Positions 16,070-24,294 of a DNA stretch of 57,023 nt are shown here, one piece after another. A model generated the notes under the pieces. The model had not been told where the DNA came from. It ran no database searches and saw only the letters and a program-made list of their open reading frames with translations. Numbering within the stretch: the stretch's first letter is position 1; each line of letters opens with the position of its first letter. Source of the DNA: Prevotellaceae bacterium (lineage in GTDB: Bacteria; Bacteroidota; Bacteroidia; Bacteroidales; Paludibacteraceae); contig JAISYF010000178.1 of NCBI GenBank assembly GCA_031270065.1, forward strand, positions 1 through 57,023, written 5' to 3'. A program made the position numbers and the translations under genes.

Positions 16070-16993
16070 ATGAAAAAATTTTTAATAATTATTTTGTTTT
16101 TATGCAGTTTTTTAACAGGATTTGCTCAAACAAATCAAAAATTTTTGAACTATATTGCTAAATATAAGGAGTTTGCAATATTGCAGCAGTCGCTTTATGG
16201 CGTTCCTGCGAGCATAACAATGGCGCAGGCTCTTGTAGAATCGCAGGCGGGCGAAAGCCGTTTGGCTGTAAAAGGCAACAACCATTTCGGCATAAAATGC
16301 GGTTCAAATTGGTCGGGCAAAACTATCACAAAAGACGATGACAACGTTGCCGATTGTTTCCGAAAGTACCCCAAAATTGAGGATTCTTATACCGACCATT
16401 CGGTTTTTTTGAAACGAACACGTTACGAATTTTTGTTTGATTACGATGTGCAGGATTATAAATCGTGGGCTGTCGGATTGAAAAAAGCAGGTTACGCAAC
16501 AGACAAAAGTTATGATGCAAAACTGATAAAAATTATTGAGGATTATAACTTAAATTCGTTGGTTTATGCCGATGCAACCGCAGATTTATCGGCTAAAAAT
16601 GTGGATTTTGCCCAAAAATACAACGGCAGAAATACCAAAACCGAAGTACAAAAATTGCTTAGCGAGGAGCGGAACAACTTTCAGAATTGTTACAAACTCA
16701 AAAAAGACGCTACAATGGAGGAAGTTGCAGCTGCTTTGCGCAAAAATTTTCAAAAAATGCTCTATTACAACGATTTGTTTGAGGATAGAACTCTGCCTGC
16801 CGGCACATATATTTATACAGGCAAAAAATATGACCGCGCAACCTCAAATAGCCGCAGACACGTTGTACAAGAAGGCGAATCAATGCACTTAATCGCACAA
16901 CTCTACGGAATTACGCTAAAATCGCTTTACAAAATCAACGGCATAACCTACGGCGCAAGAGCGGTCGAAGGACAAACATTAAATTTACATTAA
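16070..16993 (+). CDS. Exported N-acetylglucosaminidase (GH73) with LysM domain
   Basis: 307 residues. A signal peptide (IIILFLCSFLTGFAQ) leads into a GH73 domain: YGVPASITMAQALVESQAG carries the catalytic Glu and NNHFGIKC the second conserved motif. Residues 250-307 form one LysM repeat (RHVVQEGESMHLIAQLYGI ... GQTLNLH) that holds the enzyme on peptidoglycan. It should cleave the glycan strand between GlcNAc and MurNAc during wall remodelling. A middle region of about 70 residues has no recognised domain. Confidence 0.92.
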   Translation: MKKFLIIILFLCSFLTGFAQTNQKFLNYIAKYKEFAILQQSLYGVPASITMAQALVESQAGESRLAVKGNNHFGIKCGSNWSGKTITKDDDNVADCFRKYPKIEDSYTDHSVFLKRTRYEFLFDYDVQDYKSWAVGLKKAGYATDKSYDAKLIKIIEDYNLNSLVYADATADLSAKNVDFAQKYNGRNTKTEVQKLLSEERNNFQNCYKLKKDATMEEVAAALRKNFQKMLYYNDLFEDRTLPAGTYIYTGKKYDRATSNSRRHVVQEGESMHLIAQLYGITLKSLYKINGITYGARAVEGQTLNLH

Positions 16994-17041
16994 AAATAGG
17001 AAAGACGGATTGAAAGGAGTTAAAGGAGTTCGGTAGAAAGT

Positions 17042-17104
17042 AGGGGAAACCCAAATTTTCAAATTTCAATTTTATATTATTGTGGTTAAAAATAAATTTA
17101 AAAT
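17042..17104 (+). promoter_or_regulatory. Leader shared with the S41 protease gene
   Basis: GGGGAAACCCAAATTTT, then TTATATTATTGTGGTTAAAAATAAATTTAAA up to the ATG (in two matching blocks). The same blocks precede the S41 protease gene at 20223-20298, including GGTTAAAAATAAATTTAAA. A copied 5' region is likely. Confidence 0.5.
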
Positions 17105-18259
17105 ATGAAAAAAATCGTTTTTATATCATTTCTTTTTGCTGCATTGACGGCAAATGCGCTGACTTTGTCGGATTCTTGCCGAATGAGTTTACTGACGTGC
17201 AGTCCAAGCAGTGAAATTTACGCCCGCTTTGGACACACCGCAATCCGCATTTGCGACCCAGCAAACGACATCGACTACGCCTACAATTACGGCATTTTCG
17301 ATTTTGATACGGATTGGTTTATACCGCGTTTTATTCACGGCGCAACCGATTATCAACTCGGAGTAACGGAAATGGATTATTTTTTGCGCAGTTACGCAGC
17401 AAGAAAATCGTCTGTTTTTGAGCAAGTTTTGAATTTGAACCAGAGTGAAAAACAGGCTCTTTTTGATGCTTTGGAAATAAATTATTTGCCCCAAAACCGC
17501 GTTTATCGTTACAATTTTGTTTATGACAACTGCGCCACACGACCTTTTGTAATGATTACAAAAGTGCTTGAAAATCAGCCGATTATCTCATATTCGCACC
17601 CCACAACTTCTTATAGAGGAATTATCAACGAATTTGTGGGGCTAAATAATTGGCAGCGTTTCGGCATCGACATTCTTATCGGACGCGAAGCAGATTTGCC
17701 GATACATACAGCCGCTTTGATTGCCTTTCCAAAATACACGAGCGTGATTATGGGCAGCATAACGCTCGAAAACGACATCGTTTCCGAACCGCTTGCCTCT
17801 GAAAGTCAGGCACTTTGCTATTTTCCGCCGATTTTGCCGAGCGAAAAATCTATTTTCAGCCCAATAATAATTTGTTGCCTTATAATCCTGTTTATCACGT
17901 TTTTAAGTTATTGGGCTTGGAAAAACCAAAGAGAGTTGATTTTGCTTGATTTTCTATTGTTTTTCATGTCTGGTGCACTCGGTTGCGTGATTTTTTATTT
18001 GATGTTTATTTCCTCGCACCCGCTTGTGCATCAAAATTATAACTTGCTGTGGCTCAATCCGTTAAACTTAATTTTCGCGTTTCTAATCTTGAAAGAAAGT
18101 TGGCGCAACCCACTAAAATACTATGCAATTCTCAATGCTTTTGCTGCGCTGATTGCAATCATTATTTTTGCAACTCGCTATCAAATTATGCACCCTGCAT
18201 TTTTACCGCTTATCGCAATAATGTTGATGCGCTCAGCGTTGTTTTTTCAAAGGAAATAA
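17105..18259 (+). CDS. DUF4105 (Lnb N-terminal-like) membrane protein
   Basis: 384 residues. Signal peptide at 1-18 (FLFAALTANA). Residues 20-165 are the periplasmic DUF4105 domain, with EIYARFGHTAIRI, the Asp-rich YGIFDFDTDWF and YDNCATRPF, the Cys/His pattern of a possible papain-like fold related to the Lnb N-terminus. Residues 255-384 hold four or five TM helices. Function is not established; a hydrolase on lipids or envelope substrates is a guess from the fold. It shares a leader with the S41 protease. Confidence 0.85.
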   Translation: MKKIVFISFLFAALTANALTLSDSCRMSLLTCSPSSEIYARFGHTAIRICDPANDIDYAYNYGIFDFDTDWFIPRFIHGATDYQLGVTEMDYFLRSYAARKSSVFEQVLNLNQSEKQALFDALEINYLPQNRVYRYNFVYDNCATRPFVMITKVLENQPIISYSHPTTSYRGIINEFVGLNNWQRFGIDILIGREADLPIHTAALIAFPKYTSVIMGSITLENDIVSEPLASESQALCYFPPILPSEKSIFSPIIICCLIILFITFLSYWAWKNQRELILLDFLLFFMSGALGCVIFYLMFISSHPLVHQNYNLLWLNPLNLIFAFLILKESWRNPLKYYAILNAFAALIAIIIFATRYQIMHPAFLPLIAIMLMRSALFFQRK

Positions 18260-18298
18260 ATTAAGGTTATTATCAATATATTTAAAAACTTTTTTCTA

Positions 18299-18397
18299 AA
18301 TGCTCAACGCGGAAAAAGCACGATAGGCTGGTTTTACGGTTTCAAATTGCACCTGATTGTCAATGATTTATATGTTAAAAAATATTTTCGACATTGA
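18299..18397 (+). pseudogene. Transposase fragment, IS982-like
   Basis: 32 codons without a start read NAQRGKSTIGWFYGFKLHL and then IVND, a core block typical of IS982-family DDE transposases, and end in TGA at 18395. No further transposase sequence or terminal inverted repeat could be found up to the purF promoter. It is a decayed insertion scar. Confidence 0.65.
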
Positions 18398-18650
18398 GCA
18401 TTCGCGGCATCGGTTAATTCACAATTTTATTTTAAACCTGATTTCTGCGCTTGGTGTCTACTGTTTTTTTTGACAAAAAACCTGCAATTAAAGTTGATTT
18501 TGTCCCACAAAACGGACAATTATCTATTTTCTAATACCGTAAAATTATCCAAAACTCAGGTTATAAAATTCTTATATCGAACTCACGTTTATTAGATTTT
18601 TTTTGGGGGGCGAAAAATAATTCATAATTTATAATTTATAATTTACAATT
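18398..18650. other. Gene-free DNA between the transposase scar and purF
   Basis: No start-to-stop frame of note and no recognisable RNA. It may include further decayed transposon sequence. Confidence 0.4.
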
Positions 18651-18656
18651 AATTTG

Positions 18657-18664
18657 TACCTTTG
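18657..18664 (+). promoter_or_regulatory. -7 box of purF
   Basis: TACCTTTG, 26 bases before the purF ATG. No purine riboswitch or PurR-like operator is evident nearby. Confidence 0.65.
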
Positions 18665-18690
18665 CGCTTTCAAAAATATAAAGGTAAAAA

Positions 18691-20106
18691 ATGTTAGGAA
18701 ATTTGATAAACAATGACGGCGAACTGCATGAGGAGTGCGGGGTATTTGGAATATTCGGCGTAGAAGATGCTGCAAATCTGGCTTATTACGGCTTGCACGC
18801 TTTGCAGCACCGAGGGCAAGAGGGCTGCGGAATAGTGGCGGCTGGCGGCGGCGAATTTTCTACATACAAAGGCGAAGGGCTTGTAACCGAAATTTTTAAC
18901 GAGAAAACCCTAAATTTGCTTGAAGGAAACGCCGCGATTGGACACGTCAGATATTCCACTGCGGGCGGCGGCGGCATCAAGAACGTTCAGCCGTTTGTTT
19001 TTCGCCACCACACAGGCACTTTTGCCCTTGCACACAACGGAAATCTTGTAAATTCACAGGAACTTTCAAAATATTTAGAGGACAGAGGCAGTTTGTTTCA
19101 ATCAACTTCCGACAGTGAAATTCTTGCTCATTTAATTAAAAAAGAGAGCGACAAAGCGGCGCGTTTGTACAATATAATTGATGCGCTGAATATGATTGAA
19201 GGCGCGTTTGCATTTTTGATTTTGACAGAGGACTCGCTTTTTGCCTGCCGAGATAAATACGGCTTGCGCCCTTTGTCAATCGGCAAACTCAACGGCGGTT
19301 GGGTGGTGAGCAGCGAAACCTGCGCATTGGATACTGTCGGTGCTAAATTTCTCAGAGATGTAAATCCGGGTGAAATAGTTGCTTTCTCAAAAAACGGCAT
19401 TACTTCTGCCGATTATTCGCAGTTTAAGCACAATTATCTTTGCGCAATGGAATATATCTATTTTTCGCGCCCTGACAGCGATTTGGAGGCTTGCAACGTG
19501 CATACTTTCCGCAAAAATAGCGGTAAATTGCTCTACGAAGAAGCCCCGATTGATGCCGATGTTGTTGTGGGCGTTCCTGATTCATCGCTTTCTGCAGCGG
19601 TCGGTTATGCAGAGGCGAGCGGAATTCCTTACGAACTTGGTTTGGTAAAAAATAAATATGTGGGTAGAACTTTTATTCAGCCCTCGCAAAATATGCGGGA
19701 AAAAGGCGTACGTATGAAACTTTCCGCTGTGCGCTCAATCGTGGCGGGAAAAAGGGTTGTGTTGATAGACGACTCACTTGTGAGAGGCACAACTTCGAGG
19801 CGGATTGTGGCGTTGTTGCGCGAGGTGGGCGCAAAAAAAATCCACGTCAGAATTGCAAGCCCGCAAATTACGCATCCCTGTTTTTACGGAGTAGATACAA
19901 GCACTTTTGATGAACTTATGAGCGCACATAAAAACATCGAACAGGTGCGCGAGGCAATCGGCGCGGATACTTTGGCATTCCTTTCCGAAAGCGCACTCTA
20001 CAAAGCGGGCAACAGAAAAGAACTTTGCTTGTCGTGTTTCAACGGCAATTACCCGACATCGCTTTACCAAAGCATTTCGGAAGCAAATAAAGATGGAAAA
20101 TTTTAG
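18691..20106 (+). CDS. purF: Amidophosphoribosyltransferase
   Basis: 471 residues. First committed step of purine synthesis: PRPP and glutamine give phosphoribosylamine. The Ntn-hydrolase nucleophile is C16 in HEECGVFGIFG, preceded by a 15-residue propeptide that must be removed. The PRPP loop VVLIDDSLVRGTTS lies near residue 355. Cysteines in LCAMEYIYF, HPCFYGVD and LCLSCF match the four ligands of the 4Fe-4S cluster of the Bacillus-type enzyme, so this copy should be an oxygen-sensitive, iron-sulphur form. That fits an anaerobe. purM lies far away at 55.8 kb. Confidence 0.96.
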   Translation: MLGNLINNDGELHEECGVFGIFGVEDAANLAYYGLHALQHRGQEGCGIVAAGGGEFSTYKGEGLVTEIFNEKTLNLLEGNAAIGHVRYSTAGGGGIKNVQPFVFRHHTGTFALAHNGNLVNSQELSKYLEDRGSLFQSTSDSEILAHLIKKESDKAARLYNIIDALNMIEGAFAFLILTEDSLFACRDKYGLRPLSIGKLNGGWVVSSETCALDTVGAKFLRDVNPGEIVAFSKNGITSADYSQFKHNYLCAMEYIYFSRPDSDLEACNVHTFRKNSGKLLYEEAPIDADVVVGVPDSSLSAAVGYAEASGIPYELGLVKNKYVGRTFIQPSQNMREKGVRMKLSAVRSIVAGKRVVLIDDSLVRGTTSRRIVALLREVGAKKIHVRIASPQITHPCFYGVDTSTFDELMSAHKNIEQVREAIGADTLAFLSESALYKAGNRKELCLSCFNGNYPTSLYQSISEANKDGKF

Positions 20107-20222
20107 AATAATAAATAAAAATATGTTAATTCTGAAAATTCTGTAATAAAAAAAATAAACACATAATAATTAATTATAAAACCACAAACTTTATACGAAT
20201 TGAAAATTGAAAATGAAAAATA

Positions 20223-20298
20223 TGGGAAACCCCAATTTTAAAGTTTTAAACTTTCAACTTTATATTAGTAGTTAATGGTTAAAAATAAATTTAAACAG
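20223..20298 (+). promoter_or_regulatory. Leader shared with the DUF4105 gene
   Basis: Second copy of the 17042-17104 leader: GGGAAACCCCAATTTT, then TTTATATTA, then GGTTAAAAATAAATTTAAA directly before the ATG. Confidence 0.5.
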
Positions 20299-21936
20299 AT
20301 GAAAAAACTTTTTTTAATCATATTTTTGGCAATAATTTCGGTTTCGGCAATTTTTGCGCAAGAGAAAAAAACGGAAACACACTTTGATATTTTCAAAGCG
20401 GGCGACTTGTATAATGCCGTTTGGCGTGAATTGGACATAAATTATGTTGATTCTCTCAATTACGAAAAACTCAATAATACCGCGATTGTAAGAATGCTGC
20501 AAACGCTTGACCCTTACACTAATTTTATTCCAGAATCGGAGGAGGCGGAACTCAAACAAATGACTTCGGGCGTGTATGGCGGAATTGGCGCGTTTGTTCA
20601 AAAGCACGGCGAAAATGTGATGATTTCCGAGCCGCGTTTTGGTATGCCTGCGCAAAAAAACGGATTGCAGGCAGGCGATGAAATTATCGAAATAAACGGT
20701 GAGAAAGTTACAGGAAAAGCCGTATCTTACGTCAGCGAAAAACTAAAAGGCATTCCAGGAACGGAAATCCGTCTGAAAATCAGTCGTTACGGCGACAAAA
20801 AATTGCTCGAAAAAAAGTTTTTACGTGAGGTAATTCAGATAAATTCTATCGAATATTACGGCGTTTTGGCAGACAGCGTGGGTTATGTGCAGTTGAACGA
20901 TTTTACCGACAAATCGTTTATTGATTTTAAGGCTGCGGTAACAGATTTGTCTGAAAATCAGCATATTAAACAGTTAATAATTGACCTGCGCGACAATGGC
21001 GGCGGACTTGTGCAAGAGGCGGTAAATATCGCATCGCTTTTTGTGCCGCGCAACACCTCTGTTGTTACAATGAGCGGCAAAAATCAGTCGAACCCCAAAG
21101 CCTACACAACGCCTTTCACGCCGCAGTTCCCCGATTTGCCGATTGTGTTTTTGATTAACGAAAATACGGCATCGGCGGCGGAAATTCTTGCGGGCGCGTT
21201 TCAGGATTTAGACCGAGCAGTTGTAGTCGGAGAGCGGTCTTTTGGCAAAGGTTTGGTGCAGAGTATCAGGCGGTTGCCCTATAATTCCTACCTGAAAGTT
21301 ACCATTGCAAAATATTATTTGCCATCTGGCAGGTGCATTCAGGCAATAGATTATGCAAGCGAAGAACGTGCAAAAACCGCACCAGACAGCCTTACAACCG
21401 AATTTAAAACCGCAAAGGGTAGGGTAGTGCGCGACAAAAGTGGCATCACGCCTGACGTCTTTGTTGAAGAAAAACAGGGAAATTATATTTCATATTATCT
21501 TTATGTAAAAAATATTATTTTCGATTTTGTAACAAAATATTGTAAAAATCACGAAAAAATTGACAATGCAGAGAATTTTTCAATTACAGACGGCGATTAT
21601 GCAGATTTTATTAATTTTGTAAAAGAAAATAAATTTTCATACAAACTCGAAAGTGAAAAAAATCTGCAACAACTTATAAAAATTGTGGAAATTGAGGGTT
21701 ACAGTGAGCGCACAAAAGACCTTTTTGCACAACTCACCGAAATCTTAAAGCCCGATTTAGACAAGGATTTAAATGATTTTCGCAATGATATTCAGGCTTA
21801 TATTGAAGGCGAAATTGTAAAACGCTATTATTTTCAAAAAGGCGCAGTTCAATATCACTTGCGAAAAGACGATTGGGTAAAAAAAGGAGTAGAAATTTTG
21901 CAAAATAATGAAAATTATTTGAAAATTTTAAACTAA
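20299..21936 (+). CDS. C-terminal processing peptidase, S41 family
   Basis: 545 residues from the ATG at 20299, which starts directly at the signal peptide (KKLFLIIFLAIISVSAIFAQ); the frame is open to 20275 but that lies in the shared leader. Order: N-terminal helical region, PDZ domain around SGVYGGIGAFVQKHG and GLQAGDEIIEINGEKV, then the S41 protease core. The catalytic Ser is S292 in NENTASAAEILAG and the Lys K317 in GERSFGKGLVQS; DLRDNGGGLVQEA is the preceding strand. Residues 400-545 are a Lys/Glu-rich helical tail seen in Bacteroidota CtpA relatives. It should degrade or trim periplasmic proteins. Confidence 0.94.
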   Translation: MKKLFLIIFLAIISVSAIFAQEKKTETHFDIFKAGDLYNAVWRELDINYVDSLNYEKLNNTAIVRMLQTLDPYTNFIPESEEAELKQMTSGVYGGIGAFVQKHGENVMISEPRFGMPAQKNGLQAGDEIIEINGEKVTGKAVSYVSEKLKGIPGTEIRLKISRYGDKKLLEKKFLREVIQINSIEYYGVLADSVGYVQLNDFTDKSFIDFKAAVTDLSENQHIKQLIIDLRDNGGGLVQEAVNIASLFVPRNTSVVTMSGKNQSNPKAYTTPFTPQFPDLPIVFLINENTASAAEILAGAFQDLDRAVVVGERSFGKGLVQSIRRLPYNSYLKVTIAKYYLPSGRCIQAIDYASEERAKTAPDSLTTEFKTAKGRVVRDKSGITPDVFVEEKQGNYISYYLYVKNIIFDFVTKYCKNHEKIDNAENFSITDGDYADFINFVKENKFSYKLESEKNLQQLIKIVEIEGYSERTKDLFAQLTEILKPDLDKDLNDFRNDIQAYIEGEIVKRYYFQKGAVQYHLRKDDWVKKGVEILQNNENYLKILN

Positions 21937-21998
21937 ACACATTATTTATTATCTAAATAAAAATACAAACTTGCTAAATTTATTAACTAAAAAAAATT

Positions 21999-22448
21999 AT
22001 GAGAAAATTATCATTGATAATAATCTGCGCAGTTTTTGCAACGGTTATTTTTGCGCAGGACAACACTCAACAACCTGAAAATTACGGCAAAGTAACGTTT
22101 TTAACATTTGAAAGTTTTAAGCAAAAAATTGTTCCGTTGAAAGAGGGACAAAACGAATGGAATTACATCGGCGACAAGCCCTGCGTGATAGATTTTTACG
22201 CCTCCTGGTGCGGACCGTGCCGTATGCTTTCGCCGCATTTGGAAAAGGCTGCAAAGGAATTTGCAGGCGAAATCTACGTCTATAAGATTGATACTCAACA
22301 AGAAAGACAACTTGCGCAGATTTTCAACGTAACCAGCATTCCGATGTTGCTCTTTTGTCCGATTGGCAAGCAACCCCTTATGCAACGTGGCTACCGAGAT
22401 TTTGAAACGTTGAAAACAGAGATAAATCAACATTTGCTGGGGAAATGA
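21999..22448 (+). CDS. Exported thioredoxin-fold protein
   Basis: 149 residues. A signal peptide (LIIICAVFATVIFAQ) precedes a thioredoxin domain with active site ASWCGPCRM (C71, C74) and the cis-proline loop TSIPMLL. It likely reduces or exchanges disulphides in the periplasm. It is 62 bases downstream of the S41 protease and may share its transcript. A large perfect hairpin follows. Confidence 0.9.
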   Translation: MRKLSLIIICAVFATVIFAQDNTQQPENYGKVTFLTFESFKQKIVPLKEGQNEWNYIGDKPCVIDFYASWCGPCRMLSPHLEKAAKEFAGEIYVYKIDTQQERQLAQIFNVTSIPMLLFCPIGKQPLMQRGYRDFETLKTEINQHLLGK

Positions 22449-22501
22449 AAATAATTTGTCTGAATTGTGATTTTTGTTATTAAATGATATAATATAAAAT
22501 A

Positions 22502-22553
22502 TTGCTGTCCGCTAAACATTTTTTTTGAGTAAAAAATGTTTAGCGGACAGCAA
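22502..22553. repeat. Perfect 23-bp inverted repeat
   Basis: The arms 22502-22524 and 22531-22553 are exact complements with a 6-nt loop TTGAGT; the core is CTGTCCGCTAAACATTTTTT. A partial copy, AAAAATGTTTAGATGACAG, follows near 22642. There is no T-run after the plus-strand hairpin, so it is not a classical terminator. Confidence 0.8.
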
Positions 22554-22744
22554 AAATTCTAAAAAGAATAAAGACAGAATTTTTAAAAAATCTTGCACAA
22601 GTCTTTGTTCTTTTAGCGTAGCGGTCTTTGTTCTTTGTTCTAAAAATGTTTAGATGACAGTAATAAAAAAGTATGATTTACAAAATCGCTACAAAGATTA
22701 ATGAAAAAATAAATACGAAATGCAATATATATTTTCCTCAACGC
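22554..22744. other. Gene-free DNA with short direct repeats
   Basis: Contains repeated GTCTTTGTTCTTT blocks (near 22600 and 22629) and the partial hairpin copy near 22642. No gene is recognisable. Confidence 0.45.
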
Positions 22745-22778
22745 AAAAAAATAGGGGCGAACTTGTGTGTCCGCCTCT
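22745..22778 (-). terminator. Terminator of infC-rpmI-rplT
   Basis: On the minus strand AGAGGCGGAC pairs with GTTCGCCCCT (one mismatch, one G-T) around ACACAA, followed by a run of seven T. It lies 30 bases after the rplT stop codon. Confidence 0.7.
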
Positions 22779-22807
22779 ACGTTTTAAAAAAAAATCACAT
22801 TATTGAT

Positions 22808-23161
22808 TTATTTTGCCGCTTTTGCCTGCTTTACAATCGCTTGGAATGCTTCGTGATTGTGTAAGGCAAGGTCTGCAAGCACTTTGCGGTTGATTTCGAT
22901 GTCTGCTTTGTGCAGTGCGCCCATAAGTTGAGAGTATGATAAACCATCAAGCCTTGCAGCTGCGTTAATACGCTGAATCCACAATGCGCGGAAATTGCGT
23001 TTTTTAGTTTTTCTGTCGCGGTATGCGTATTGCAATCCTTTTTCCCAAGTGTTTTTGGCGATTGTCCAAACATTTTTTCTTGCGCCAAAATAACCTCTGG
23101 TTAATTTTAAAATTCTTTTTCTTTTTGCTCTTGAAGCAACGTGATTTACTGAACGTGGCAT
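22808..23161 (-). CDS. rplT: Ribosomal protein L20
   Basis: 117 residues, exactly the usual size. [39 protein letters not shown] and [20 protein letters not shown] are diagnostic. L20 is a primary binder of 23S rRNA in 50S assembly and in many bacteria represses its own operon through the mRNA leader. Last gene of infC-rpmI-rplT, 95 bases after rpmI. Confidence 0.98.
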   Translation of the reverse strand: MPRSVNHVASRAKRKRILKLTRGYFGARKNVWTIAKNTWEKGLQYAYRDRKTKKRNFRALWIQRINAAARLDGLSYSQLMGALHKADIEINRKVLADLALHNHEAFQAIVKQAKAAK

Positions 23162-23256
23162 AAGTTTTTTTTAATTTTTTTTTTTGAAAGTCAGCGTTCT
23201 TTTACAGAAACTTTTTGCTGAACATTCGGTTAATAATTTTCTTGATTAACACTGAT

Positions 23257-23454
23257 TTAACGGAGACCCAAAAGGGCTTTTACGTTGTTTTCATCTACAC
23301 TTGCAATTAAGCCTGTGTGAGTAAGGTTACGTTTTTGTTTCAACGTTTTCTTTGTCAAAATATGACTTTTGAAAGCGTGTTTCCGTTTGATTTTACCTGT
23401 TCCGGTAAGGGCGAACCTCTTTTTAGCACCGGAATTAGTTTTGATTTTTGGCAT
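23257..23454 (-). CDS. rpmI: Ribosomal protein L35
   Basis: 65 residues, normal length. [20 protein letters not shown] and [19 protein letters not shown] are typical. Component of the 50S subunit, middle gene of the operon, 111 bases after infC. Confidence 0.97.
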   Translation of the reverse strand: MPKIKTNSGAKKRFALTGTGKIKRKHAFKSHILTKKTLKQKRNLTHTGLIASVDENNVKALLGLR

Positions 23455-23565
23455 CTGTTTTTTATTTTTAAATTATAAATTATATAAATTATTAATTATA
23501 AATCGCTTTTTTTTAGAAAAACAGTTGAATTTCTAATCTTTAAACTTTTTATTTTAAACTTTCAA

Positions 23566-24111
23566 CTATTTTTTTGGTTTCGGCGAAAGATTTACAATCA
23601 TTCGCTTGCCTTCAAGTTTCGGCATATTGTCGGGCTTTGCAATTTCTGCTAAATCGTCTGCAAAACGTTTCAAAAGTTCTATGCCCTGCTCTTTGAACAT
23701 AATTGAACGCCCTCTAAAAAAGACAGACGCTTTCACTTTGTTGCCCTCATTAATAAAATTTTGGGCGTGTTTTAGTTTGAAATTATAGTCATGGTCGTCT
23801 GTTTGAGGACCAAAACGAATTTCTTTCAATTCCACTTTTACCGAATTGGCTTTCAATTCTTTTTCCCGCTTTTTTTGCTGGTAAAGAAATTTCTGATAAT
23901 CAACAATTCTGCAAACTGGCGGCTCTGCATTTGGCGAAATTTCAACCAAATCAAGCGACAAATCATCGGCAAGAGAAAGGGCGTGTTCAATCGTATAAAT
24001 GCCCTGTTCTATATTCTCGCCCACCAACCGAACTTGGCGAACACCGCGTATTTTTTCGTTTATTCGGTGTTTTTCCTCGCGGCGTCTTCCTGAGGTAAAA
24101 TTGTATGCTAT
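23566..24111 (-). CDS. infC: Translation initiation factor IF-3, AUA start
   Basis: 181 residues if started at ATA 24109-24111. IF-3 binds the 30S subunit and checks start-codon pairing. The first ATG in frame (24027) would remove the conserved N-terminal segment [21 protein letters not shown], which is present upstream in the same frame. No ATG, GTG or TTG gives the full protein, whereas ATA lies 8 bases after AGGAGG (24120-24125). A non-AUG start is the known device by which IF-3 limits its own synthesis (AUU in E. coli). The C-terminal domain ([34 protein letters not shown]) is intact. Confidence 0.93.
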   Translation of the reverse strand: MAYNFTSGRRREEKHRINEKIRGVRQVRLVGENIEQGIYTIEHALSLADDLSLDLVEISPNAEPPVCRIVDYQKFLYQQKKREKELKANSVKVELKEIRFGPQTDDHDYNFKLKHAQNFINEGNKVKASVFFRGRSIMFKEQGIELLKRFADDLAEIAKPDNMPKLEGKRMIVNLSPKPKK

Positions 24112-24119
24112 ATTAAAAT

Positions 24120-24125
24120 CCTCCT
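24120..24125 (-). promoter_or_regulatory. Strong Shine-Dalgarno that fixes the infC start
   Basis: AGGAGG on the minus strand, 8 bases from the ATA codon. Most genes in this window have no such site, which makes it stand out. Confidence 0.85.
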
Positions 24126-24195
24126 AAAATAAAGGGTTAAACAAAAAATATATATATATAGTTTTATCAAAAATCGTTCTTGAAAATTCGGGCTG

Positions 24196-24203
24196 CAAAG
24201 GTA
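24196..24203 (-). promoter_or_regulatory. -7 box of the infC operon
   Basis: TACCTTTG on the minus strand; transcription would start about 80 bases before the ATA codon, leaving room for a regulatory leader. Confidence 0.65.
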
Positions 24204-24294
24204 ATAATTATTTTTTTATCAACAAAATATTTTTTAAAAAAAATTGCAATTTTCTTTTCTTTTTTTTTTTTTTCGATAAATATCTGGATAATTT

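Noticed and set aside
16993..17041. GAAAGGAGTTAAAGGAGTT direct repeat as a ribosome binding site
   Set aside because: It lies over 60 bases before the next start codon and in the shared-leader region, so it does not place a start.
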